From: Natronosalvus sp042663485 | Lineage (GTDB): Archaea > Halobacteriota > Halobacteria > Halobacteriales > Natrialbaceae | Assembly (NCBI GenBank): GCA_042663485.1 | Contig: JBHTAF010000004.1 | Length of the DNA: 64,000 nt | Direction: 5' to 3' (one strand) | Part shown: in pieces, positions 24,658 through 36,062 of the stretch | Layout: each line of letters starts with the position of its first letter | How positions within the stretch are numbered: position 1 is the stretch's first letter | Notes under the pieces: model-generated | What the model saw: the letters and a program-made list of their open reading frames with translations, nothing else | The model's database searches: none | Told to the model about the DNA's origin: nothing | Made by a program: the position numbers and the translations under genes

Positions 24658-25644
24658 TCAGTCGAACAGCCCCGTCGAGAGATATCGTTCCCCGCTGTCC
24701 CAGAAGACGGTGACGACCAGCGGGCAGTCGTCCTCCGTCTGACCGCCGTCGGCCCGGGTCTGGGTCGCCGGCGTGAGCGGCCCGTCGAACGCGTCGGGGA
24801 GTTCCGGACACTCGAGATCGGGATCGGCCACCTCGTGAGCCACTTTCTGTGAGACCAGACTCGTCGCACCGCTCGACTGTCCGACGAGGACCCCTTCCTC
24901 ACGAGCCAGGCGGCGACACTCGTCCTCGGCGTTCTCGAGTGCGACAGTCTCCACGCGATCGATCAGGTCGGTGTCGAGGTTGTCGCTGACGAATCCTGGA
25001 CCCATGCCCTGGAACTCGTCGTTTCCGGCCACCCCCGTCGAGAGCACGGCGTTGCGCTCGGGCTCGACGGCGACGATGTCCACGTCGGGGAACTCCTCAC
25101 GGAGTCGGCGGCCGACGCCAGAGAGCGTCCCGCCGGTGCCGACGCCGGCGACGAAGACGTCGACCGTGCGCTCGCCGACCTGGTCGACGATTTCCTCTCC
25201 GGTCGTCCGGTAGTGTGCCTCGGGGTTCGCCGCATTCTCGAATTGCCCCAACTGGACGGCGCCTTCGGCCTCGAGTTCGTTGGCACGCTCGCGAGCGTCG
25301 GTCATGTCGCCGTCGACGAGCTCGAGGTTGGCCCCGTAGGCGGCCATGATCCGGCGCCGTTCCTCGGACTTCGAGGCTGGCATCACGATCGTCAGGTCGT
25401 AGCCTCGGGCCGCCGCGACGAGCGCGAGGCCGATGCCCGTGTTCCCGCTGGTCGGTTCGACGAGGCGGTCGCCCGACTCGAGCCGTCCGTCGCGCTCGGC
25501 GGCCCGGACCATCGCGAGCGCGGGGCGATCTTTGGCCGACCCGCCGGGGTTGAACGACTCGATCTTGGCGGCGACCGTCGCCCCCTCGGGCGAGTCGACC
25601 TGGACCAGCGGTGACCCGATCGTGTCCAGGATACTGCCTTTCAT
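24658..25644 (-). CDS. Cysteine synthase / PLP-dependent beta-replacement enzyme
   Basis: A 328-residue fold-type II PLP enzyme. The PLP lysine is in FNPGGSAKDRPALAM (about residue 35), the substrate loop is PTSGNTGIGLALVAA (about 65-80), and the phosphate-binding loop is AGVGTGGTLSGVGRRL (about 170). It makes cysteine from O-acetylserine or a related activated serine and sulfide (CysK/CysM type); cystathionine beta-synthase activity is the other family option. Start chosen at ATG 25644 (MKGSILDTIGSPLVQV); the 30 codons upstream are not family-like. C-terminal extension after SLVSQKVAHEVADPDLE is haloarchaeal. Confidence 0.9.
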   Translation of the reverse strand: MKGSILDTIGSPLVQVDSPEGATVAAKIESFNPGGSAKDRPALAMVRAAERDGRLESGDRLVEPTSGNTGIGLALVAAARGYDLTIVMPASKSEERRRIMAAYGANLELVDGDMTDARERANELEAEGAVQLGQFENAANPEAHYRTTGEEIVDQVGERTVDVFVAGVGTGGTLSGVGRRLREEFPDVDIVAVEPERNAVLSTGVAGNDEFQGMGPGFVSDNLDTDLIDRVETVALENAEDECRRLAREEGVLVGQSSGATSLVSQKVAHEVADPDLECPELPDAFDGPLTPATQTRADGGQTEDDCPLVVTVFWDSGERYLSTGLFD

Positions 25645-25767
25645 CGTCCATCGGTAGGGACTCGATCGGTATACGCGTGGCGGACCCCGGCAGGACGTGC
25701 CGGTGACGAAATAGAACGGGATGCCACGAACCAATCCGTTAAGCCGTTCGCGTCGAAACTATCACGC

Positions 25768-26148
25768 GTGACGCTCGAGACGATGCGACCGAACCCGACC
25801 TGGGACAGCGCCGCCTACGAGGACACCGTTTCCACGCTCGCGGCCCACCGCGAGGACCTGACGTACCTCGTCTGGGGCGGCGACTGGTGTAAGGACTGCC
25901 GAGCGCTCCTGCCCGACTTCGCAGCGGCGCTCGAGGGCGCCGAAATTCCGGACGACCGGATCGAAGAACTCGCGGTCGACACGGACAAGCAGGGGCCGAA
26001 GGTCGACGAGTACGATGTCGAGTACATTCCGACGGTCGTCGTGCTTGACGACGACGGGACCGAAGTTACCCGGTTCGTCGAGAGCAAGTCGCTTCCCCCA
26101 TCGGTGTACCTCGCAGAACAGATCGAAAGTGCACTCGAGACGGTCTGA
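25768..26148 (+). CDS. Thioredoxin family protein
   Basis: A 126-residue cytoplasmic thioredoxin fold protein. Active-site CxxC is in VWGGDWCKDCRALLPDFAAA near residue 47, unusual for Trp-Cys-Lys-Asp-Cys in place of WCGPC; the cis-Pro lies in VEYIPTVVVLDDDGTE. GTG start at 25768, with an ATG five codons in as alternative. The Lys-Asp pair suggests a redox potential different from classic thioredoxins. Its stop codon lies in a 31-bp tandem duplication. Confidence 0.87.
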   Translation: MTLETMRPNPTWDSAAYEDTVSTLAAHREDLTYLVWGGDWCKDCRALLPDFAAALEGAEIPDDRIEELAVDTDKQGPKVDEYDVEYIPTVVVLDDDGTEVTRFVESKSLPPSVYLAEQIESALETV

Positions 26149-26190
26149 GACGCTATCAGGCAGACACGAGACGGTCTGAGACGCTATCAG
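26136..26190. repeat. Tandem duplication of the thioredoxin gene 3' end
   Basis: A 24-base sequence beginning CGAGACGGTCTGAGACGC is repeated perfectly at 26136-26159 and 26167-26190 (period 31). The first copy contains the last codons and the stop of the thioredoxin gene, so the second copy is a downstream echo of the gene end. Confidence 0.8.
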
Positions 26191-26207
26191 AAGGACGCGA
26201 AAACAAC

Positions 26208-26375
26208 CTACCGCAAAGAGATCGCAGCGACGTCACCCGATCCGCATTGTGGGCAGGAGTGTTGGGGTTGGCTCAGTGACGTCCCGCATCGACGGCACTC
26301 GTGGTAGAGAGACGACTGGCGATGACGGTCCCAGGTTCGCCTGATCCAGTTTGCCGCGAGAGTAGTCAGTGTCAT
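26208..26375 (-). CDS. Small zinc-ribbon protein
   Basis: A 55-residue protein from ATG 26375: MTLTTLAANWIRRTWD followed by YHECRRCGTSLSQPQHSCPQCGS and a short tail. Two CxxC pairs 13 residues apart form a classic zinc ribbon, common in small haloarchaeal proteins that bind nucleic acids or serve as structural modules. The frame is open upstream to an ATG at 26435, which would add 20 residues of uncertain reality. Convergent with the thioredoxin gene. Confidence 0.65.
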   Translation of the reverse strand: MTLTTLAANWIRRTWDRHRQSSLYHECRRCGTSLSQPQHSCPQCGSGDVAAISLR

Positions 26376-26469
26376 GAGGGCATTCGTCCGGCAGTCGCGG
26401 GTCGGTCGGTAAATACTTTGTGAACAATCGCCCATCAAAAATAGTAGTCAAAGACACACGTATGAAAAT

Positions 26470-26490
26470 GTTCGTCTTTTATATACGAAC
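26470..26490. promoter_or_regulatory. TATA-like element within an inverted repeat (possible operator)
   Basis: GTTCGT (26470-26475) and its complement ACGAAC (26485-26490) flank a nine-base core (CTTTTATAT) with a TATA box, in an AT-rich 218-base gap between the zinc-ribbon gene and the DUF255 gene's stop codon. The arrangement looks like a repressor site over a promoter. No convincing gene follows on the plus strand, so its target is unclear. Confidence 0.4.
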
Positions 26491-26593
26491 TATAAGATAT
26501 CGTGAGGATATTCGATCGAACGAAAACGAAGGAAGTGACAATCGAGCGATGATGACGACTGACTCACCCTCCGGACCCGAGTCGCGACGTGGG

Positions 26594-28756
26594 TCAGTTT
26601 TCGGGATCCCCCAGTAGCCACTCGAGCGCCTCGCCGACATCGTGGCTGGGCGGCGAGCAGGTCCGCTGGCGGCACGCGTAGAGCGTGGGTTCGCCGTCTC
26701 TCGCCTCGCGTCCGGCCCAGATCGGCGGTGCCTCCGAGCGGTCGAGGGCGTCGAGCCAGGCCTCGAGTCCCTCGTCGGTCGGCGGCCGCCTGGCGAGCAG
26801 GCGGTCCGGGAGGAACGTCGAGCCGATTTCGTCGCGCCAGTCCCGCGGAACCTCGTCCGCGGCGACCGTCAGCTCGAGCGAACCGGTCGCGAGCAGATCA
26901 GCCGCGAGCACGAGCGAGGTGTACTCGAGCGGACTCGAGCGCATCCGGCTGGCGTGGGTCTCGAGGACCGCTTCAGCGACGTCACCGAACGATTCGTCGG
27001 CGACGTGTTCGAGCGCGAGCAGCGTCTCGACGGCGACCCCGGTCGACGAGGGCGTCGAGGCGTCGGTGAGTTCCTGTGGACGCGTGACCAGCGATTCCCC
27101 GCTCGAAGGGGTGAAGTACAGCGTTTCCCGATCGGCGTCCCAGAACTCGGATTCGATCGCTCGAGCCAGCTCGAGGGCGAACGAGAGGTGCTCGAGGTCG
27201 CCCGTCGCCTCGTAACACGTGAGCGCCGCGCGAGCGAGGAAGGCGTAGTCCTCGAGGTAGCCGTCGATGCCGACCTCGCCGTCTTCGTACCGCCGGTTCA
27301 GAGTGCCGTCGTCGGCGTTCCACAGGTGCTCCCGCACGAACGCCAGCGCGTCGGTGGCCGTCTCGGCGTAGGCGTCGTCTCCGAGGACCATAGCCGCCTC
27401 CGAGAATGAGGCGATCATCAGGCCGTTCCAGCCGGCGAGTACCTTCTCGTCCCGATTCGGCCGCGGTCGCTCCTCGCGAGCCTCGAACAACCGATCCCGG
27501 GCGGCCTCGAGTACCGTCTCGACCGCTGACGGCTCGAGGTCGTACTCCTCAGCCAGGTCCGATCGCGAGGCCGAGATCGTGAGCACGTTTTTTCCCTCGA
27601 AGTTACCGCCGGATGTCACGCCGTAACGGTCACAGACCAGATCTGAGACAGTCTCGTCGTCGAGGTCGATTTCCTCTGAGCGGTCCAGGCCCGAGACTGC
27701 GTCCCGAATCTCGTCGGGCGTCCAGGCGTAGAACGCGCCCTCCTCGCGCTCACCGGCCTCGGTCTCGCTCTGGGCGTCGAGCGTGCTGAAGAAGCCCCCG
27801 TCCTCGTGGGTCAGTTCCCGCTCGACGAACGCGAGGGTTCGCCTGGCCACGTCGGCGTAGCGCTCGTCGCCGACAGCCTGGTACCCCGCCAGGTAGGCTC
27901 GCGTCAGTTCGGCGTTGTCGTAGAGCATCTTCTCGAAGTGGGGCACCGTCCAGTCTCGGTCGACACAGTAGCGGTGGAAGCCGTCGCCGACGTGATCGTA
28001 CAGGCCACCGCCCGCCATCGCGTCGAGGGTCCTGACCGCCGCTTCGAGGTACTGCCCTCTGCCCGTGCGGTCGGCCGTCCGGAGCAGGAGGTGGATCCGC
28101 GCCGGTTGCGGGAACTTCGGACCGCTCGAGCCCCAGCCGCCGTACTGTTCGTCGACCCCGCGAAGGGCCGTCCCGGCGGCCGACTCGAGTAACTCGCTGC
28201 CCGGCGTTTCGACCCCCTCCGGGGGCGAGGGCGTGGCCTCGAGCTGATCGCTCGCCGCGGCCGTCCACTGGTCGGCACGGTTCTCCATCTCCTCGCGATC
28301 CACCTCCCAGGAGTGGGCGATGTTCTCGAGCAGGTCCTGAAAGCCCGGCATCCCGCGCTGAGGTTCCTTCGGGAAGTAGGTCCCGACGTAGAACGGGCGG
28401 CCGTCAGGAGTGAGCCACGCCGACAGCGGCCACCCGCCGCGGCCGGTGACCTGCTGGCAGACGGTCATGTAGATGCTGTCGACATCCGGGCGCTCCTCGC
28501 GGTCGACCTTGATCGGGACGAAGTGTTCGTTGAGCAACTCGGCGACGCCGTCGTCCTCGAAGCTCTCGTCGGCCATGACGTGACACCAGTGACACGCCGA
28601 GTAGCCGATCGAGAGGAAGATCGGGACGTCGTGCTCCTTCGCCGTCTCGAGGGCCTGGTCGTCCCACGGCTGCCAGTTGACGGGGTTGTCCGCGTGCTGG
28701 CGCAGGTAGGGACTGGCCGCGTCCTCGAGGCGGTTGCGCTCGGTGGGTGTGCTCAT
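26594..28756 (-). CDS. Thioredoxin-domain DUF255 protein (YyaL/SSP411 family)
   Basis: A 720-residue protein. Residues ~1-160 form a thioredoxin-like DUF255 domain: RLEDAASPYLRQHADNPVNW, the CxxC in YSACHWCHVMADESFED, then VPIKVDREERPDVDSIYM and GRGGWPLSAWLTPDGRPF. The rest resembles an (alpha/alpha)6 barrel like N-acyl-glucosamine epimerases, with LYDNAELTRAYLAGYQ. The family is widespread; biochemical role is not established. It is monocistronic, with an AT-rich gap upstream. Confidence 0.92.
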   Translation of the reverse strand: MSTPTERNRLEDAASPYLRQHADNPVNWQPWDDQALETAKEHDVPIFLSIGYSACHWCHVMADESFEDDGVAELLNEHFVPIKVDREERPDVDSIYMTVCQQVTGRGGWPLSAWLTPDGRPFYVGTYFPKEPQRGMPGFQDLLENIAHSWEVDREEMENRADQWTAAASDQLEATPSPPEGVETPGSELLESAAGTALRGVDEQYGGWGSSGPKFPQPARIHLLLRTADRTGRGQYLEAAVRTLDAMAGGGLYDHVGDGFHRYCVDRDWTVPHFEKMLYDNAELTRAYLAGYQAVGDERYADVARRTLAFVERELTHEDGGFFSTLDAQSETEAGEREEGAFYAWTPDEIRDAVSGLDRSEEIDLDDETVSDLVCDRYGVTSGGNFEGKNVLTISASRSDLAEEYDLEPSAVETVLEAARDRLFEAREERPRPNRDEKVLAGWNGLMIASFSEAAMVLGDDAYAETATDALAFVREHLWNADDGTLNRRYEDGEVGIDGYLEDYAFLARAALTCYEATGDLEHLSFALELARAIESEFWDADRETLYFTPSSGESLVTRPQELTDASTPSSTGVAVETLLALEHVADESFGDVAEAVLETHASRMRSSPLEYTSLVLAADLLATGSLELTVAADEVPRDWRDEIGSTFLPDRLLARRPPTDEGLEAWLDALDRSEAPPIWAGREARDGEPTLYACRQRTCSPPSHDVGEALEWLLGDPEN

Positions 28757-29063
28757 TGCCGTCGTCTACGCGCGGGCGCTGTAAAAGCGCGGCGTACGCC
28801 TCGAGTCCGTGGCTATCGGATCAACAAGACTGAATACCGGAAAACAGCTCGTTGAATCCATAGTTCGGTGATGAGTTTCTGGATGGCTGCTGAATACAGC
28901 GCGCGAATGTGGCACGAAATCTGGCTCGATTTGCGTAAGGGGGTGATCGCTCAGTCCGAGGAATCGTGTATCGCTCAGTATCGGGAAGGAAGGTCTTGAG
29001 GGTGAGAAATCCCGATTCTGCTGGAGGCAAAGATATATAAATATACTAACTAGAAATCAAATA
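28757..29063. other. Intergenic region of lower GC, no gene seen
   Basis: 307 bases without a credible ORF. It marks the left edge of a lower-GC island. ATCGCTCAGT occurs twice (about 28946 and 28971), and CTGCTGAATACAG at 28887-28899 has an inverted near-copy (one mismatch) at 29830-29842. The right end carries the promoter of the lipoprotein gene. Confidence 0.55.
29034..29045 (+). promoter_or_regulatory. TATA box of the lower-GC lipoprotein gene
   Basis: TATATAAATATA, centred about 25 bases upstream of the ATG at 29064, indicates a strong leaderless promoter. Confidence 0.65.
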
Positions 29064-29750
29064 ATGAACCGCCGAAAGCTCTTAACAGGAATCAGCACGA
29101 GTGTTTTTCTCGGGGTTGGTGGCTGTCTTGAAACTGGCAATTCGTGGCTAGGAGATAACTCTGGTAACAGTGAAGATGATGTCCCGGACTGTATGCAAAA
29201 GGATGAATGGAATAGCGATATTGACAAAGGTCCGAAGAATCCAGATCCAACATCTATTGCAGGTCGCTATGATTGTTCGAGTGCTCGGCGCCCAGAGCCG
29301 ACTGGAGATGTCTGTACGACATTCACACCCGTAATAAGTGGTGAAGAACGCACGATTCACAGCGATGGCGTTGAACCATACCCGGATCCACCGGACTCAT
29401 TCGATCAAGACACGGTCGTATCATACGTCTATAGGTATGAGAGTTCGTATTTCCACAACTCGATGGTGGAAAAATACCGGGATGAGTTAACGCATGCTGG
29501 ACTCCGTGTTGAGGAGGACGAGACACGGATAGAAAAGACAAAGGATGGCATTACAATCATTTATATCCGATTTTTTAACGGTACGGGCACTATCACGGAT
29601 GGGAAGTACCCCGCTGCCGGTGATGGTGCTGGAGCTGCCGCGTACGGCGTTGACGAGACAGGCATTGTCCGTGCAGGAACCAAGTACAGTGTGAGTGATA
29701 AGGAGATGCCCGATCCGGTCGAAAATGGTACTCTCCTCGAGTGCTTTTGA
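29064..29750 (+). CDS. Tat lipoprotein of lower GC, function unknown
   Basis: A 228-residue putative lipoprotein: MNRRKLLTGISTSVFLGVGGC has the twin-arginine motif and a GGC lipobox. The mature part has several cysteines, a stretch SFDQDTVVSYVYRYESSYFH and IIYIRFFNGTGTITDG followed by YPAAGDGAGAAAYGVDE, and looks like a soluble beta-containing extracellular domain. Codon use is noticeably less GC-rich than the flanking genes, with many A/T third positions, so acquisition by transfer is likely. I recognise no domain. Confidence 0.75.
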   Translation: MNRRKLLTGISTSVFLGVGGCLETGNSWLGDNSGNSEDDVPDCMQKDEWNSDIDKGPKNPDPTSIAGRYDCSSARRPEPTGDVCTTFTPVISGEERTIHSDGVEPYPDPPDSFDQDTVVSYVYRYESSYFHNSMVEKYRDELTHAGLRVEEDETRIEKTKDGITIIYIRFFNGTGTITDGKYPAAGDGAGAAAYGVDETGIVRAGTKYSVSDKEMPDPVENGTLLECF

Positions 29751-29925
29751 TCAGTACGCAGCTGTGTGTATCGGTTGGTTCTTCCCAGATATGGTGAAAT
29801 AAATAGTGCCACCGTGCTGCACTCATCCTCTATATTCAGCAGACACTTCATCTTCACTCCTCAAAGAATGCAACAGGGTCGGGAAACGGTTACGTCGCCG
29901 AACGACGCGTTCCTCAGCCTCGAGT

Positions 29926-32661
<2,736 letters not shown>

Positions 32662-32855
32662 CGATATTGGTAAAACTGAGGAAATGGGCGGGTGTGAACC
32701 TATCGATATTCCGGTGCAAATCTTGCCGAACATGGTCGGAAAGTGGCCATATTGCCGACGATTCGTCGGGAACGAGCACCGCTTCTCTCGAAGGCCGCGT
32801 ATCCTCGGGCGGCGCGGACCTTCGAACGCCGCCGACCACGGCCTCGGACGGCGGT

Positions 32856-33404
32856 TCAGGACCGCCTGACGTACTCGAGGAACGAGAACCCCTCGTAGTC
32901 TTCGCGCTCGACTTCGGTCCATTCCTCGCGGCCCCACTCGGGGAAGAAGGTGTCACCCTCGGGGCGGTCCCGAATCTCGGTGACCACGAGTCGATCGAGC
33001 GCAGGCAGGAACTGTTCGTAGACCGTCGCACCCCCTGCAACGAACGCCCGGTCGGTGCCGCCGTGGCGGTCTTCGGCCGCGCGCTCGGCTTCCTCGAGCG
33101 CAGCCTCGAGTCCGTGCGCGACGGTGACGTTTTCGGGCGTCTCGAGGTCCCGGCCCGTGAGGACGATGGAGGTCCGCCCTGGCAGGGGCTCGCCCAGTCC
33201 CTCGAGGATTCCCTCGTAGGTCACTCGACCCATGATGACCGGGTGGCCCGTCGTCCGGCGCTTGAAGTGAGCCAGGTCCTCGGGGACGTGCCAGGGCATC
33301 TCGCCGTCGCGCCCGATGATCCCGTTCTCGGCCACGGCGACGATACCCACGAGTTCGAGGTCGGTCTCGAGGGCCGAGTCGGGATCAGGCGACGACCCCG
33401 TCAT
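32856..33404 (-). CDS. folA: Dihydrofolate reductase
   Basis: A 182-residue DHFR that reduces dihydrofolate to tetrahydrofolate with NADPH. The acidic N-terminal tail is followed by LVGIVAVAENGIIGRDGEMPWH (cofactor loop), LAHFKRRTTGHPVIMGRVTYE and the FVAGGATVYEQFL loop; YEGFSFLEYVRRS ends it. Its ATG overlaps the thyA stop codon by four bases, so the two genes form a coupled operon: ThyA uses methylene-tetrahydrofolate and makes dihydrofolate, which DHFR recycles. Frame is open upstream, inside thyA, but the start is fixed by homology. Confidence 0.95.
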   Translation of the reverse strand: MTGSSPDPDSALETDLELVGIVAVAENGIIGRDGEMPWHVPEDLAHFKRRTTGHPVIMGRVTYEGILEGLGEPLPGRTSIVLTGRDLETPENVTVAHGLEAALEEAERAAEDRHGGTDRAFVAGGATVYEQFLPALDRLVVTEIRDRPEGDTFFPEWGREEWTEVEREDYEGFSFLEYVRRS

Positions 33405-34459
33405 TCGGCGACCGCGAACCGGAGTCCGTCGTGGGACTCGTAGTCGACCAGTTCGACGTCGTCGGCCGAGAGGTCGTCGATCGTCACGTCCGCGAGCTTC
33501 AATTGTGGGCGATCGAGCGGCTCGCGCGTACACTGGCGAAGCAGATTGGGGACGTGATCGTATCGTTCCTCGCCCTCGGCTTCGTCCGGGGCTTCCTCGA
33601 GGAGCCACTCGCGCACGTCGGCGTATCCCTGGCGATTCTCTCGGGGGTCGACGTCGTCGAGTCGGGTCTGCAACGCCTCGAGATTGTCCGCGTACCACGC
33701 GCCGCGCTCGCCGGTCCCACAGTAGACGTGTGCGTCGACGATGGTGTGGCCGAAGGTGCCCACCTCGAGGCCCGTCTGCTGAGCGACGACGTTCGTCAGC
33801 AGCGCGTAGGCTGCGATATTGAACGGGATACCGAGGGCCACGTCGCCCGAGCGCTGGGTGAGGTGGCAGTTGAGTCGGTCGCCCTGGACGTTGAAGACGA
33901 AGGAGTAGTGACAGGGCGGGAGCGTCGAGACGGCGGCGTTCGCGGGGTGCCAGGCGTTGACGACGAGTCTGCGGGAGTTCGGGTTGTCCGAAAGCTGGTC
34001 GATCACGTACTGGAGCTGGTCGAAGGTCTGGCGGCCGTCGGCCTCACGAGTGACCCACTGGCTTCCGGCGGGCCCTCCGCTGGCGACGGTGTCGGGGGCG
34101 GCGTCCGCCCAGGTCTCGCCCTCGAGCCGACTCTCTGCTTCTGGAATGGGATACCGCCGCCAGAAGCGACCGTAGGCCGTGTCGAGTTGGCCCTCGCCGT
34201 CGGCCCACGCGTCCCATATCTTCGTCTCCTCGCGCAGGTCGCGAATGTGCTCCTCGCCCGAGAGGTACCAGCACATCTCGTGGATCATCGAGTTCCAGCG
34301 GTAGCCGTCCATCTTTTTGGTCGTCAGGAGCGGGTAGCCTCGCTGGAGGTCGATCTCGTAGTGCTGGCTGAACGAGGAGATGGTGTCGACGCCGGTCCGG
34401 TTGGGCTTGTAGGCGCCCTCCGAGAGGACTGCATCGACGAGGTCGAGGTACTGGTGCAT
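33401..34459 (-). CDS. thyA: Thymidylate synthase
   Basis: A 352-residue ThyA, methylating dUMP to dTMP with methylene-tetrahydrofolate. N-terminal NRTGVDTISSFSQHYEIDL, then the catalytic cysteine Cys183 in LPPCHYSF, QRSGDVALGIPFNIAAYALL for dUMP binding, and HVYCGTG. An insertion around residues 110-150 (AESRLEGETWADAAPDTVAS) is longer than in bacterial ThyA and acidic. First gene of the thyA-folA operon, divergent from purD, with a TATA box at 34484-34491. Confidence 0.97.
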   Translation of the reverse strand: MHQYLDLVDAVLSEGAYKPNRTGVDTISSFSQHYEIDLQRGYPLLTTKKMDGYRWNSMIHEMCWYLSGEEHIRDLREETKIWDAWADGEGQLDTAYGRFWRRYPIPEAESRLEGETWADAAPDTVASGGPAGSQWVTREADGRQTFDQLQYVIDQLSDNPNSRRLVVNAWHPANAAVSTLPPCHYSFVFNVQGDRLNCHLTQRSGDVALGIPFNIAAYALLTNVVAQQTGLEVGTFGHTIVDAHVYCGTGERGAWYADNLEALQTRLDDVDPRENRQGYADVREWLLEEAPDEAEGEERYDHVPNLLRQCTREPLDRPQLKLADVTIDDLSADDVELVDYESHDGLRFAVAE

Positions 34460-34483
34460 TGAGACTGGGTTTCGAGCGGATGC

Positions 34484-34491
34484 CTATAATC
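34484..34491 (-). promoter_or_regulatory. TATA box of thyA-folA operon
   Basis: Minus-strand GATTATAG element 27 bases upstream of the thyA ATG (34459), implying a leaderless mRNA. Confidence 0.6.
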
Positions 34492-34608
34492 GTGATCCAT
34501 CCGACTCGAGTCTGACCGCTCGGCGAGTCGGTCGACCCGGGACACGATCGACGAGCGGTTCGCCCTATACGGCACGTTCGTGCACAGACGGGTCTCGAGA
34601 AAGGGCAA

Positions 34609-34617
34609 CCTTTACAG
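34609..34617 (+). promoter_or_regulatory. TATA-like element of purD
   Basis: CCTTTACAG lies 28 bases upstream of the purD ATG, consistent with leaderless transcription. Confidence 0.5.
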
Positions 34618-34640
34618 GTTCCTGCGTACCGACTTCGATC

Positions 34641-35990
34641 ATGCGCGAGCACGTACTGCTGATCGGGGGCGGCGGGCGCGAACACGCCATCGCGCGCGCC
34701 CTGGCCGACAGCGAGGCCGACCTGTACGCCTGCGCGGGGAACCGAAATCCGGGAATCGCCGACCTGGCGAGCGGGTTCGAGTCGCTCGAGACGACCGATC
34801 CCGGCGCGGTGGTCGAGTACGCCCGGTCCGTCGACGCGACCATCGCCGTCGTCGGCCCGGAAGCGCCGCTCCAGGCCGGCGTGGCCGACGCGCTCGAGAA
34901 CGCGGGCGTCTACGCGTTCGGGCCGAACCAGGACGAAGCCCGGATCGAGACGGACAAGGCGTTCCAGCGCCGGTTCATGCAAGAGAACGGCATCTCGGGC
35001 TGTCCCGACTTCGAGACCTTCGACGACGGCGAGGCCGCCTGTGACTACATCGACAGCTACGATGGGGACCTCGTGATCAAGCCCGCCGGCCTCACGGGCG
35101 GGAAGGGCGTCAAGGTCATCGGGGACCAGGTAACCGCGGAGGAGGGCAAGGAGTACATCCGGGAGTCCGACTACGACCGACTCGTCCTCGAGGAACGACT
35201 CGTCGGCGAGGAATTCACTGTCCAGGCGTTCGTGGCCAACGGCGACGTCCGCACCGCACCTGCAGTGCAAGACCACAAACGCGCCTACGAGGGGGACGAG
35301 GGGCCGAACACGGGCGGCATGGGGAGCTATTCGGACGCGACGCGCGAACTTCCGTTCATGACGGCGGCCGACTACGAGGCCGCCGTCGACATCATTGAAG
35401 AGACCGTCGAGGCCCTCGAGGGCTACAAGGGCATCCTCTACGGCCAGTTCATGCTCACCGCCGAGGGCCCGAAGGTCGTCGAATTCAACGCTCGCTTCGG
35501 CGACCCCGAGGCGATGAACACCCTGCCGGTCCTCGAGACCGACTTCCTCGAAGTGCTCACCAGGGCCCGAAACCGCGATCCGTTGCCCGAACTCGAGTTC
35601 GCCGAACAGGCCACGGTCTGTAAGTACGCGGTTCCTGCGGGGTATCCAACCGATCCCGAGGCGGGAGCGAAGGTGCAGGTGGACGAAGAGAGCGTGGCGC
35701 GCGCGGCGCGGGCCACGGACGACTCGAACGGCGACGAGCCGCGAGAGAGCGCTGGCGACGCCCTGCTCTACTACGCCAGTGTCGACGAACGTGACGACGG
35801 CATCTACACGACCACCTCGAGGTCGCTCGCCGTCGTCGGGCTCGCGGATACCATCGCCGAGGCCGAGAGAATCGCGGAAGACGCGCTCGCCGACGCCGGC
35901 GATGAAGGGCTGCACGTGCGTCACGACATCGGGAAAGCCGACCTGGTTCAGCGCCGGATCGACCACATGGACGAACTTCGCGAGAAGTAA
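34641..35990 (+). CDS. purD: Phosphoribosylamine-glycine ligase (GAR synthetase)
   Basis: A 449-residue ATP-grasp enzyme for the second step of purine synthesis (5-phosphoribosylamine plus glycine to GAR). The N-terminal domain has VLLIGGGGREHAIARALA; the ATP-grasp core has VIKPAGLTGGKGVKVI and GMGSYSDATRELPFM; metal-binding EFNARFGDPEAMNTLP follows. The C-terminal part carries a haloarchaeal insert (DDSNGDEPRESAGDAL). Monocistronic; divergent from thyA. Confidence 0.96.
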   Translation: MREHVLLIGGGGREHAIARALADSEADLYACAGNRNPGIADLASGFESLETTDPGAVVEYARSVDATIAVVGPEAPLQAGVADALENAGVYAFGPNQDEARIETDKAFQRRFMQENGISGCPDFETFDDGEAACDYIDSYDGDLVIKPAGLTGGKGVKVIGDQVTAEEGKEYIRESDYDRLVLEERLVGEEFTVQAFVANGDVRTAPAVQDHKRAYEGDEGPNTGGMGSYSDATRELPFMTAADYEAAVDIIEETVEALEGYKGILYGQFMLTAEGPKVVEFNARFGDPEAMNTLPVLETDFLEVLTRARNRDPLPELEFAEQATVCKYAVPAGYPTDPEAGAKVQVDEESVARAARATDDSNGDEPRESAGDALLYYASVDERDDGIYTTTSRSLAVVGLADTIAEAERIAEDALADAGDEGLHVRHDIGKADLVQRRIDHMDELREK

Positions 35991-36062
35991 CATCGCAACT
36001 GTACTCATCCCCGCGCAGTTTCAAGCCCGCGTTATATTCGACTGAACGGCGGAGTGAGGTGT

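Noticed and set aside
26420..26617. 65-codon plus-strand ORF in the AT-rich gap
   Set aside because: No homology-like pattern; it overlaps the DUF255 gene end and has mixed composition.
28821..29030. 69-codon minus-strand ORF in the lower-GC gap
   Set aside because: Composition is not acidic and no motif is seen; it probably arises by chance in lower-GC DNA.
34044..36008. 654-codon minus-strand ORF opposite purD
   Set aside because: Shadow of purD; no recognisable domain.
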